Of a stretch of 35,627 nt of DNA, positions 8,301 through 16,574 are shown piece after piece. Position 1 is the stretch's first letter; each line of letters begins with the position of its first letter. The notes beneath the pieces are model-generated. The model was not told where the DNA came from. It ran no database searches and saw nothing but the letters and a program-made list of their open reading frames with translations. The position numbers and the translations under genes were made by a program. The stretch is taken from NCBI RefSeq assembly GCF_030682935.1, contig NZ_JAUXNA010000070.1, positions 1 through 35,627 of the forward strand, in the 5' to 3' direction. The DNA comes from Polaromonas sp. GTDB lineage: Bacteria; Pseudomonadota; Gammaproteobacteria; Burkholderiales; Burkholderiaceae_C.

Positions 8301-9530
8301 ATGACCCGCCGCATTGCCCACCTCGACATGGACGCCTTCTTCGCATCCGTCGAGTTGCTGCGCTATCCGCAACTCAAGGGGCTGCCGGTGGTGATTGGCG
8401 GCGGGCGGCGCAAGATCGATGAGGAGTTGCTGGCCCGTCATGGCGAGCGGGCATTGCGTTTCATCCCGGTGGCTGAATTTCCGCTGCTCAAGGACTACGT
8501 GGGCCGGGGCGTCATCACCACCGCGACTTATGCGGCGCGGCATTTTGGCGTCGGCTCGGCCATGGGCCTGATGAAAGCGGCCAAATTGTGCCCGCAGGCG
8601 ATTGTGCTGCCGGTGGATTTTGACGAGATCCGCAAATTCTCTCGCCTGTTCAAAAGCACCATCACCGAGATTTCCCCGCTGGTGCAGGACCGGGGCGTGG
8701 ACGAGGTCTACATCGACTTCACCGACGTGCCGGGCGGCCAGCGTGAAGGCGGCCGGGTGCTGGCGCGGCTGATCCAGAAAAGCATTTTCCAGGCCACCGG
8801 CCTGACCTGCTCGGTCGGCGTGGCGCCCAACAAGCTGCTGGCCAAGATGGCGAGCGAGTTCAACAAGCCCAATGGCATTTCGGTGGTGCATGAGGCTGAC
8901 CTGCAAACCTGCATCTGGCCGCTGGCCTGCCGCAAGATCAACGGCATTGGCCCCAAGGCGGGCGAAAAACTGGCCAAACTGAACATCCACACCATTGGCG
9001 AGCTGGCCGCGCAGGACGCTTCGTTCCTGGTCGCCCACTTTGGCAAAGCCACGGGCACCTGGATGCACGAGGCCGCCTGGGGCCGCGACAGCAGCCCGGT
9101 GGTGACGGAAAGCGAGCCGGTCAGCATGAGCCGCGAAACCACCTTTGAGCGCGACCTGCATGCGGTGCGCGACAAGGCCGAGCTGGGCGCCATTTTTACC
9201 CGTCTGTGCGAGCAGGTGGCGGCCGACCTGCAGCGCAAGGGCTATGTGGCCAAGACCATCGGCATCAAGCTGCGCTACGACGACTTCAGGAGCGTGACGC
9301 GCGACCAGACCCTGGAGCAGTTCACCGCTGACGCCCCCACCATCCGCAAAATTGCCGGCCTGTGCCTGAAGCGGGTGCCGCTGGACCAGCGGCTGCGCCT
9401 GCTGGGGGTGAGAGCCGCCACGCTGGCCAAAGCCGGCGAAACCCCGTTTCATGAGTCAAATACGCATTTAGCCCAATCAGAACGGGATTCAGCAGCTACT
9501 GAAACCATAGCAAAAGACCAGCTTTTCTAG
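8301..9530 (+). CDS. dinB: DNA polymerase IV (Y-family)
   Basis: MTRRIAHLDMDAFFASVELLRYPQLKGLPVVIGG; GVDEVYIDFTD; SVGVAPNKLLAKMASEFNKPNG. Start chosen at MTRRIAHLD. Confidence 0.95.
   Translation: MTRRIAHLDMDAFFASVELLRYPQLKGLPVVIGGGRRKIDEELLARHGERALRFIPVAEFPLLKDYVGRGVITTATYAARHFGVGSAMGLMKAAKLCPQAIVLPVDFDEIRKFSRLFKSTITEISPLVQDRGVDEVYIDFTDVPGGQREGGRVLARLIQKSIFQATGLTCSVGVAPNKLLAKMASEFNKPNGISVVHEADLQTCIWPLACRKINGIGPKAGEKLAKLNIHTIGELAAQDASFLVAHFGKATGTWMHEAAWGRDSSPVVTESEPVSMSRETTFERDLHAVRDKAELGAIFTRLCEQVAADLQRKGYVAKTIGIKLRYDDFRSVTRDQTLEQFTADAPTIRKIAGLCLKRVPLDQRLRLLGVRAATLAKAGETPFHESNTHLAQSERDSAATETIAKDQLF
9463..9511 (-). repeat. dispersed repeat copy C (GCTAT-N7-RTAGCT-N19-GGCTA type), inside the dinB 3' end
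   Basis: Reverse complement GCTATGGTTTCAGTAGCTGCTGAATCCCGTTCTGATTGGGCTAAATGCG aligns without gaps to copies at 12702 and 23468. Confidence 0.65.
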
Positions 9531-9677
9531 CGCTGGCCTGCGGCCAGTTCGTGAACTATTTCCGCCTCACGGGGCTTGACTGCAATTTTTTGAATCCAGC
9601 GCCGGGTCGGGACCGTATGGCTAGTACGCATTTCATTACATGCTGTCTAACCCATCCATAAACCCCCCAGGAGCGCT

Positions 9678-10598
9678 ATGAGCACAAAATTTGCAACCCC
9701 TTTGATCGCCGCCTGCGCCGCCGTGTTTTGCGCAGGTGCGCAGGCCGATACCGGCAAACTGCTGCTGACCGGCGGTGTCAGCACCATTGAAGGCGCTGCC
9801 GGCGGAGGCCTGACGCCGTGGGCCGTGATTGGCAGCAACGCCACCGAGGGCGAAATCGGCGGATCGGCCTACGCCACCCGCGTGAACACCAAAGACTATG
9901 GGCTGAACGTCTATGGCGCAGCGGTCGGCATTCAGGACCGCGCTGAGCTGTCGATTGCGCAGCAGGACTTCAACACCCGCGGAACCGGCACGGCGCTGGG
10001 CCTGCCGGACCTGCACCTGAAACAAACCATCGTGGGCGCCAAAGTGCGCGTGCTGGGCGATGCCGTGCTCGACAGTGACTCGCTGGTGCCGCAAGTGGCA
10101 GTCGGCGTGCAGTACAAAACACTGGGTTCGACCGGCCTGGACGGCACGCTCAATGCACTGGGCGCCAAACGACAGGGCACGGACTTCTACGTCAGCGCCA
10201 CCAAGCTATTCCTGGGCCAAAGCCTGCTGCTCAACGGCACGCTGCGCGCCACCAAAGCCAACCAGAACGGCTTGCTGGGCTATGGCGCCACGCTGGGCGG
10301 CGATGAAAGCAGGTACAGCCTGCAGCCCGAAGTTTCAGTGGCTTACCTGCTCAGCAAAAACGTTGCGGTGGGTGCCGAATACCGCTTCATGCGCAACAAG
10401 CTGGAAACCGCGGGGAAGGCAGCCGGCCTGGGCAACGGGCTGCGCGCCGGGGACTGGAAAGACATTTTCATTGCCTGGGCGCCGACCAAAAACGTCTCCC
10501 TGACGCTGGCGTATGTGGACCTGGGCGTGATCGTGCCGGCCACCACGGCCAGCCGCAAACAGACCGGCTACTACCTGTCGGCCCAGGTCGCCTTTTAA
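9678..10598 (+). CDS. DUF3034 family exported/outer-membrane-like protein
   Basis: Signal peptide; LLTGGVSTIEGAAGGGLTPWAVIGS; alternating beta-strand pattern with terminal F (YLSAQVAF). Confidence 0.75.
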   Translation: MSTKFATPLIAACAAVFCAGAQADTGKLLLTGGVSTIEGAAGGGLTPWAVIGSNATEGEIGGSAYATRVNTKDYGLNVYGAAVGIQDRAELSIAQQDFNTRGTGTALGLPDLHLKQTIVGAKVRVLGDAVLDSDSLVPQVAVGVQYKTLGSTGLDGTLNALGAKRQGTDFYVSATKLFLGQSLLLNGTLRATKANQNGLLGYGATLGGDESRYSLQPEVSVAYLLSKNVAVGAEYRFMRNKLETAGKAAGLGNGLRAGDWKDIFIAWAPTKNVSLTLAYVDLGVIVPATTASRKQTGYYLSAQVAF

Positions 10599-10630
10599 AT
10601 CCCGCCAACCACACCCCTCAAGGAACGAAC

Positions 10631-11074
10631 ATGAAAAAATCCCTGCTCTCTTTCGCATTTGCCGCAGCAGGCCTGCTGATGGCGGGTTCTGCATTGGCGC
10701 AATCCGCTTCAAATAACGACCAGCTGTACAAAGCCTTCGGCGAAAAAACCGGCCTGGTGTCCCTGATGGACGACTTCATGACGCGGCTGCTGGCCGACCC
10801 GCGCACCGGCCCCCACTTTCAGCCCGCCAATCAGCAGCATGTCAAGGAACAACTGGTGGACCAGTTCTGTGTGCTGGGCGGTGGCCCCTGCGTTTACAAG
10901 GGCGCCGACATGAAGAGTTCACACGCCGAACTGGACATCAAAAAGTCCGATTTCCATGCGCTGGTGGAAGTGCTGCAACTCAGCATGGACGCCAAAGGCA
11001 TTCCGTTTGCCACACAAAACAAAATGCTGGCCCTGCTGGCGCCCATGCACCGCGACATCATCACGCCTCAGTAA
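10631..11074 (+). CDS. exported group 1 truncated hemoglobin
   Basis: Signal peptide MKKSLLSFAFAAAGLLMAGSALAQS followed by truncated globin sequence (LYKAFGEKTGLVSLMDDFMTRLLADPRTGPHFQ...DIKKSDFHALVEVLQ). Confidence 0.85.
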   Translation: MKKSLLSFAFAAAGLLMAGSALAQSASNNDQLYKAFGEKTGLVSLMDDFMTRLLADPRTGPHFQPANQQHVKEQLVDQFCVLGGGPCVYKGADMKSSHAELDIKKSDFHALVEVLQLSMDAKGIPFATQNKMLALLAPMHRDIITPQ

Positions 11075-11118
11075 GCGCTTTACTGGCCAACGCCCCCCTC
11101 ACGCCCGCCCCCCACATC

Positions 11119-11778
11119 ATGAAAAAAATACTGCTTCTGAGCGCGCTCGCAGCCTTGTCCACCTGCGCATCCGCCGGAAACCTCGTGGTCTCCGTGATCG
11201 ACAGGGAGGGCAAGCCGGTGGCCGACGCGGTAGTGGTGGTCAGCCCGGCCAACAAAACCGTGTTGCCCAAAAAATCGCTGCCCCTCGAGGCCAGCATCAC
11301 CCAGGAAAAGATGCAGTTCCTGCCTGGCGTCACCTTGGTGCCTGTGGGCGCCAAGGTTCGCTTCATCAACAACGATCCGTGGGACCACCATGTCCGCAGC
11401 TCGCCTGCGGGCATGGGCCAGTTCAACGCCAGCAACGCCGGGTTTGAGCTGCGCCTGGAAGGAAAATCGGAAGGCAAGCCCGCCAAACCCACCGATATCA
11501 CGCTCGACAAGACCGGCGTCATGGGCGCCACGCTGATGGGCTGCTTCATTCACGGCTCCATGCGTGGCTATGTCTATGCCAGCGAGTCACCCTGGGCCAG
11601 CAAAACCAGTGCGGAGGGCCTGGCGATTTTTGAAGACCTGCCAGACGGTGCGGCACAGATCAGGGTCTGGCAAGCCGACCAGCTGCTGGATGTGGCGCCG
11701 CAGCAAACCACCGTGGGCGCTGCGCTGGCCAAGAGCGTCGTGCAGCTGTCGGTGGTGCCGAGGCGGCGCAAACTTTAA
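11119..11778 (+). CDS. exported cupredoxin-like protein (methylamine-utilization/plastocyanin-like)
   Basis: Signal peptide; cupredoxin ligand pattern NNDPWDHHVRSS ... GCFIHGSMRGYVYA. Confidence 0.75.
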   Translation: MKKILLLSALAALSTCASAGNLVVSVIDREGKPVADAVVVVSPANKTVLPKKSLPLEASITQEKMQFLPGVTLVPVGAKVRFINNDPWDHHVRSSPAGMGQFNASNAGFELRLEGKSEGKPAKPTDITLDKTGVMGATLMGCFIHGSMRGYVYASESPWASKTSAEGLAIFEDLPDGAAQIRVWQADQLLDVAPQQTTVGAALAKSVVQLSVVPRRRKL

Positions 11779-11797
11779 AAAAGGGCCCGTCAAAAAT

Positions 11798-11830
11798 CCC
11801 GCCAGTTGGGTCTCAGGGGCGACTGGCGGG
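11798..11830. terminator. inverted repeat CCCGCCAGT...ACTGGCGGG, possible terminator/attenuator
   Basis: 9-bp perfect arms, 15-nt loop, between the cupredoxin stop and the crotonase ATG. Confidence 0.4.
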
Positions 11831-11858
11831 CGCTGCCCGCGTGGCTTAAAGTGCAGCC

Positions 11859-12710
11859 ATGAAACACCCTCTACTGACCTGTTTTAGCCTCACCACCACC
11901 GATCATGTGGCCCACCTGGTGCTCAATCGCCCCAAAGCGATGAACACCATGCACCCGACGTTCTGGCGCGAGCTCGATCAGGTGCTGGCGCACCTCCACC
12001 AGCAAGGACTCGCCAGGGTACTGGTGATCTCCAGCACCGGAAAGCACTTCAGCGCCGGCATGGCGCTGGAAACCTTTGGCGGCGATATCGCCATGGACGA
12101 CCAGAGCCCCGAAGGCCGCGCGGCCATCTTTGACATGCTTGCCAACATGCAGGCCACCTTCACCAAACTGGAAACGCTGCGCATTCCGGTGATTGCCGCG
12201 ATTCAGGGCGGCTGCATTGGCGGCGCGGTGGACATGGTGAGCGCCTGCTGCATCCGCTATGCCAGCAGCGAGACGTTTTTCCGCATCCAGGAGATCAACA
12301 TCGGCATGGTGGCCGACGTGGGCACCTTGCAGCGCCTGCCCAAGCTGATGCCGCTGGCGCTGGTCAAGGAGCTGGCCTACACCGGCCGCAAGCTGGGCGC
12401 GGCCCGGGCGCTGGCGTGCGGCCTGGTCAACGAGGTGTTTGACTCGCCCGAGGCGATGCTGGCTGGCGCGCTGCAATGCGCCAAAGAGATTGCCGCCAAA
12501 CCTCCGGTCGCGATCTGGGGCACCAAACAGGCGATTCACTACGCGCGCGACCATTCGGTGGACGATGCGCTCAAGCAGATGGGCTGGCTGCAGGGCGCGA
12601 TCTGGAGCAACCAGCATGTGCGCGAGGCGGTGAGCGCCATGAAGCAAAAACGGCCCGCCAGCTTCCCGGCGCTGGCACCACTCCAGAATTTTAGTGATTT
12701 AGGCCTCTAG
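11859..12710 (+). CDS. enoyl-CoA hydratase/isomerase (crotonase family)
   Basis: LVLNRPKAMNTMHPTFWREL; KHFSAGMALETF; AAIQGGCIGGAVDMVSACCIRYASSETFFRIQEINIGMVADVGTLQRLPKL. Confidence 0.93.
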   Translation: MKHPLLTCFSLTTTDHVAHLVLNRPKAMNTMHPTFWRELDQVLAHLHQQGLARVLVISSTGKHFSAGMALETFGGDIAMDDQSPEGRAAIFDMLANMQATFTKLETLRIPVIAAIQGGCIGGAVDMVSACCIRYASSETFFRIQEINIGMVADVGTLQRLPKLMPLALVKELAYTGRKLGAARALACGLVNEVFDSPEAMLAGALQCAKEIAAKPPVAIWGTKQAIHYARDHSVDDALKQMGWLQGAIWSNQHVREAVSAMKQKRPASFPALAPLQNFSDLGL

Positions 12711-12750
12711 CCCATACAGCACGGTCTGTATAAGCTATTATTTATATAGC
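12702..12750 (-). repeat. dispersed repeat copy B
   Basis: Reverse complement GCTATATAAATAATAGCTTATACAGACCGTGCTGTATGGGCTAGAGGCC matches copy C/A spacing (N7, N19); contains the crotonase stop codon. Confidence 0.7.
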
Positions 12751-12842
12751 AAAAATCTCACCGCCGTCAGCGCCAAAACACCCGCGGCCAGCAACACCCA
12801 CAGTGTCACGGCCACCAGTTGCCCGGCTTCCACACCCAGGTT
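12738..12842 (-). pseudogene. C-terminal remnant of a HupE/UreJ-type membrane protein
   Basis: Minus-strand translation NLGVEAGQLVAVTLWVLLAAGVLALTAVRFLLYK* resembles the HupE/UreJ_2 C-terminal helix (FNLGVE.GQL); no upstream coding continuation. Confidence 0.6.
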
Positions 12843-12933
12843 TAAACTCCCCCTGTCAACGCTTCGCTCCACACCCCCTTTGTGTCAGACTGCTTGTTGC
12901 CTCTAAAAAATACTTTTAGAAGCACAGACAACC

Positions 12934-13318
12934 ATGGGGCAACTTGCCTTCTTTGCCGAATTTTTGGAGACCAGCGGTTTGTTTGAGCGATGGCTGCAAA
13001 GCTGCCCGTTGCGCTACACCAGCCCCAACGCACCCAAGCTGGTCGATGTCCCGGGAACATGGCTGCTGGGCAGCCTGGACGGTCACAGCCGCTACGCCCA
13101 TATCGGCGCACTGCGCGGCGACGGTGTTTATCCTGAAGTGTTGGGCATGAACAAAATCATCGGAGATGCAGCCTGCGCCGACCCACGAAGCGGCCAGCCA
13201 GATCAAGACCACGCTGGCCAATGTCCGTGCGGGTATTGAGCACATTCGAGACGCTGCGCCGCAGTTGGCGGGTAAGCAGTTCTGGTATGCGCTGGCAAGG
13301 CGAATCCGTCCGGCCTGA
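12934..13318 (+). pseudogene. internally deleted transposase relic (copy 1)
   Basis: MGQLAFFAEFLETSGLFERWLQSCPLRYTSPNAPKLVDVPGTWLLGSLDGHSRYAHIGALRGDGVYPEVLGMNKIIGD, then after a frame break EAASQIKTTLANVRAGIEHIRDAAPQLAGKQFWYALARRIRPA*. N- and C-terminal pieces of a DDE transposase with the middle missing. Confidence 0.75.
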
Positions 13319-13382
13319 GGGACGGGCGTTCGTCCCCGCCCGGCGTGCGCTCGTCAGCGGTTAACGCGACAGAACCCGTTTT

Positions 13383-14285
13383 TCAGCCTTTTCCGAGCGA
13401 GCTCGCCGACTGCCGGATCGACATCACCATCTTGGCCGCGAGCAGGGGCAGTTCGGTGTCGCGCCGCGTGACGATCCCGATAGACCGCTCCGGCGCCCCG
13501 CGCAGCGAGGTGATGAACAGGCCGTCGTCCAGCACGAGTTGCGCGCCCGACAGGGGCAGCACAGCGACACCGCAGCCCGCCTTGACGAACTTCGCGATCG
13601 ACGTCAGGTTGTTGAGCTCCATGCAGGGCCGGAACGGCAGCCCCTTGCTGATGAACGCGGCTTCGACGAATTGGCGCGTACCCGTTCCGTGCGGCATTGT
13701 GATGATCGGCAAGGCACCGATTTCCTCCTCCGACCAGGCTCGTATCTTCCGGACGCCGGGATGCTGCCGCGACGACAGCAGAACGAAACGCTCGCACACG
13801 ATTTCCTCGTAGTCCAGGTCCTTGTGAACCACGTCGACGCCGGTCAACGCCAGGTCGACCTTGCACGCACGCAACAGGTCGAGCGCCTGGTCGGTGAACA
13901 CATCATGGATCCGGATGAAGGCGTTGGGCATCTCGGCGCGCAGGGCCGCGACGGGCCCGGGCAGAACCATGGCCGCGAGCGTCGGCAAGGCCGCGATCGA
14001 CAGGCGCTGGATGCGTCGGCGCGCCACCTCCTCGAACTCGGTGAGGCCGACCTCGAATTCCTGCGTCACCCGGCTCGCCACACCGACCAGCGCCTCGCCG
14101 TCCGCGGTCAGCTTGACGCTGCGGGTCGTGCGCTCGAACAGGCGGACGCCGACCTCTTGCTCGATCTCGCGCACGATCTTGCTCAAGGTCGGCTGCGCGA
14201 CACAGAACTGGTCGGCCGTGCGGCTGAAGTTCAGCGATTGCGCGAGCGACACAAAAATCCTCAGTTGACGCGGCGAAAGATTCAT
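13383..14285 (-). CDS. LysR family transcriptional regulator
   Basis: N-terminal MNLSPRQLRIFVSLAQSLNFSRTADQFCVAQPTLSKIVREIEQEVGVRLFERTTRSVKLTADGEAL. Confidence 0.95.
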   Translation of the reverse strand: MNLSPRQLRIFVSLAQSLNFSRTADQFCVAQPTLSKIVREIEQEVGVRLFERTTRSVKLTADGEALVGVASRVTQEFEVGLTEFEEVARRRIQRLSIAALPTLAAMVLPGPVAALRAEMPNAFIRIHDVFTDQALDLLRACKVDLALTGVDVVHKDLDYEEIVCERFVLLSSRQHPGVRKIRAWSEEEIGALPIITMPHGTGTRQFVEAAFISKGLPFRPCMELNNLTSIAKFVKAGCGVAVLPLSGAQLVLDDGLFITSLRGAPERSIGIVTRRDTELPLLAAKMVMSIRQSASSLGKG

Positions 14286-14378
14286 TCCTTCAGTCTATCA
14301 AACCGGTCAAAGAATCTATTTCCCTCAGGGCGCGCTCGTTCTTATAATTTTTTTGAGAGAGACAAAGAGGAAAAAAAC

Positions 14379-15173
14379 GTGCTCAAACTGAATGGGAAAG
14401 TCGCTTTGGTGACGGGCTGCGGAACAGTCGGTGAGGGCTGGGGCAACGGCAAGGCGATCTCCGTCCTGCTCGCGCGCCAGGGCGCCAGCGTCTACGGCTG
14501 CGACCTGAACGAGGCGGCCGCGCAGGCCACCCGCAAATTGATTGAAGCAGAAGGCGGCGTAGCGCACGTCCAGGTCTGCAACGTGACGAAGGCCGCCGAG
14601 GTCAAGGCCCTGGTGGATGCCTGCATCGCCAGGTTCGGCCGCATCGACATCCTGATCAACAACGTCGGCCGTTCGGAACCGGGCGACCCGGTCACGATGG
14701 ACGAGGATATCTGGGATGAGCAGATGGACGTGAACCTGAAAAGCGCCTTCCTCGCCTGCAAGCACGTCCTGCCGGTCATGGAGCGCCAGGGCGGCGGCTC
14801 GGTCGTCAACATCTCGTCGATCGCCGGACTGCGCTATGTCGGCAAGCCCCAGGTCGCCTATTCCGCGAGCAAGGCCGCCCTGATGCAGATGACGCAGACC
14901 ACCGCAGTGATCTATGCGGCACGCGGCGTCCGTCTCAATAGCGTGGTCCCCGGCCTGGTCTTCACGCCGTTGGTCAAGCGCCTGGCCGACAAATACGCCA
15001 AGGGCGACTTCGACGGCTTCGTCGCCCACCGGCACAACCAGGTACCGATGGGGCGCATGGGCGATGCCTGGGACGTGGCGCACGCCGTGCTGTTCCTGGC
15101 GAGCGACGAGAGCAAGTACATCACCGGGCAGCAGCTCGTGGTCGATGGTGGCATCACCGCCGCCACCCGCTAG
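14379..15173 (+). CDS. SDR family oxidoreductase (GTG start)
   Basis: GKVALVTGCGTVGEGWGNGKAI (Rossmann), YSASKAALMQMTQ (YxxxK), DGGI C-terminus; RBS agagga upstream of GTG 14379. Confidence 0.9.
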   Translation: MLKLNGKVALVTGCGTVGEGWGNGKAISVLLARQGASVYGCDLNEAAAQATRKLIEAEGGVAHVQVCNVTKAAEVKALVDACIARFGRIDILINNVGRSEPGDPVTMDEDIWDEQMDVNLKSAFLACKHVLPVMERQGGGSVVNISSIAGLRYVGKPQVAYSASKAALMQMTQTTAVIYAARGVRLNSVVPGLVFTPLVKRLADKYAKGDFDGFVAHRHNQVPMGRMGDAWDVAHAVLFLASDESKYITGQQLVVDGGITAATR

Positions 15174-15181
15174 GAACAAGC

Positions 15182-15991
15182 ATGGAAAAAACAAAAGGAA
15201 GACTGCAGGGCAAGGTCGCCATCGTCACCGGCGCGGGCTGCGTCGGCCCCGGCTGGGGCAACGGCCGCGCGATCGCCGCGCGCTTTGCCGAAGAAGGCGC
15301 ACGGATCTTCGCGGTCGACAAGGACATGAAGGCGATGGACGAGACGCTGGCGCTGGTTCGCGAAGCCGGTGGCGACATCACGCCTTACGCCTGCGACGTC
15401 ACCGACAGCAAGGCGATCGCTGCGCTGGTTGCCGCCTGCCTCGCAACCTATGGCGGGGTCGACATCCTCGTCAACAACGTCGGCGGCCCCGCTCCCGGCG
15501 GGCCGGTGCAGCTGAGCGAAGAAGACTGGGGCAAGCAACTCGACATCAACCTCACCAGCGTCTTCCTCATGTGCAAGCACGTGATGCCGCTGATGGAAAC
15601 AAAAGGCGCGGGGGCGATCGTCAACATCGCCTCCACCTCTGGCATCCGGTGGACCGGCGCTGCCGCCGTCGGCTACGCAACCGCCAAGGCCGGAGTGATC
15701 CAGTTCGGCCGAGTGGTCGGGGTCGAGTATGCGAAGAAAGGCATCCGCGTCAACTCGGTTCTGCCAGGGCAATTGCACACGCCGCTGGTGGACGCGGTGC
15801 TGGCCAAGGACCAGAGCGGCGGCGACATCGAGACGCTGCTCGCGCGCCGACAGGCGCGCATCCCGATGCCTTTCATGGGCGACGGCCGCGACACCGCCAA
15901 TGCGGCGCTGTTCCTGGCATCGGACGAAGCGCGCTGGGTCACCGGCACCGAAATCATCGTCGACGGCGGCATGAGCGCCCGCTGCGACTGA
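15182..15991 (+). CDS. SDR family oxidoreductase
   Basis: GKVAIVTGAGCVGPGWGNGRAIAARFAEEGA; NNVGG; YATAKAGVIQFGR; IIVDGGMSARCD. Confidence 0.93.
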   Translation: MEKTKGRLQGKVAIVTGAGCVGPGWGNGRAIAARFAEEGARIFAVDKDMKAMDETLALVREAGGDITPYACDVTDSKAIAALVAACLATYGGVDILVNNVGGPAPGGPVQLSEEDWGKQLDINLTSVFLMCKHVMPLMETKGAGAIVNIASTSGIRWTGAAAVGYATAKAGVIQFGRVVGVEYAKKGIRVNSVLPGQLHTPLVDAVLAKDQSGGDIETLLARRQARIPMPFMGDGRDTANAALFLASDEARWVTGTEIIVDGGMSARCD

Positions 15992-16020
15992 CACCCTCCC
16001 CCTCACGTTCAAACAAGATC

Positions 16021-16533
16021 ATGGCAAGACTTTCCTACCCGGACCCGAACAATCCCGCGATCGCCCCGGTGGTCGAGCGCATCAAGGCCGAGCGCGGCAA
16101 GGTGCTCAATCTCTACGGCATGCTGCTGCACAGCCCGCCGGTGGCCGAGGGCTGGCTGGCCTTCCTCACCGCGATCCGCCAGAAATGCCAGCTGTCCGGC
16201 CGCATCCGCGAGCTGGCGATCATGCGCATCGCCGTCATCAACGGCGCCGACTACGAATTCCGCGCCCACACCCCTTTCGCCCTGGCCGAGGGTTTCACCC
16301 AGGCGCAGATCGACGCGCTGCGCGAAGGTCGCGCCGAGGGCTTCGACGAGGTCGAGCGCAGCGTGCTGGCCTACACCGATTCGATGACCAAGGAGGTCCA
16401 TGTGCCGGACGCCGTGTTCAAGGACGTCAGGGCACACTTCGACGAACGCGAGATGGTCGAACTGACGGCGACCATCGGTGCCTACAACCTGGTTTCGCGC
16501 TTCCTGGAGGCGCTGCAGGTTGATCACGAATAG
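16021..16533 (+). CDS. carboxymuconolactone decarboxylase (CMD) family protein
   Basis: LSGRIRELAIMRIAVINGADYEFRAHTPFALAEGFTQAQIDAL, CMD/AhpD-like pattern. Confidence 0.85.
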   Translation: MARLSYPDPNNPAIAPVVERIKAERGKVLNLYGMLLHSPPVAEGWLAFLTAIRQKCQLSGRIRELAIMRIAVINGADYEFRAHTPFALAEGFTQAQIDALREGRAEGFDEVERSVLAYTDSMTKEVHVPDAVFKDVRAHFDEREMVELTATIGAYNLVSRFLEALQVDHE

Positions 16534-16574
16534 ACCCCGCAATGGGGCGGCTTTCAACAAGTAAGGAGACAGGT

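Noticed and set aside
8091-9452. 453-aa minus-strand ORF opposite dinB
   Set aside because: Antisense of a clear pol IV gene; no domain motif.
13539-14378. Upstream extension of the first SDR ORF (544-aa version)
   Set aside because: The extension lies antisense to the LysR gene; true start is GTG 14379 with an RBS.
14914-16020. Upstream extension of the CMD ORF (539-aa version)
   Set aside because: Out-of-frame reading through two SDR genes, arginine/proline-rich; the CMD homology begins at ATG 16021.
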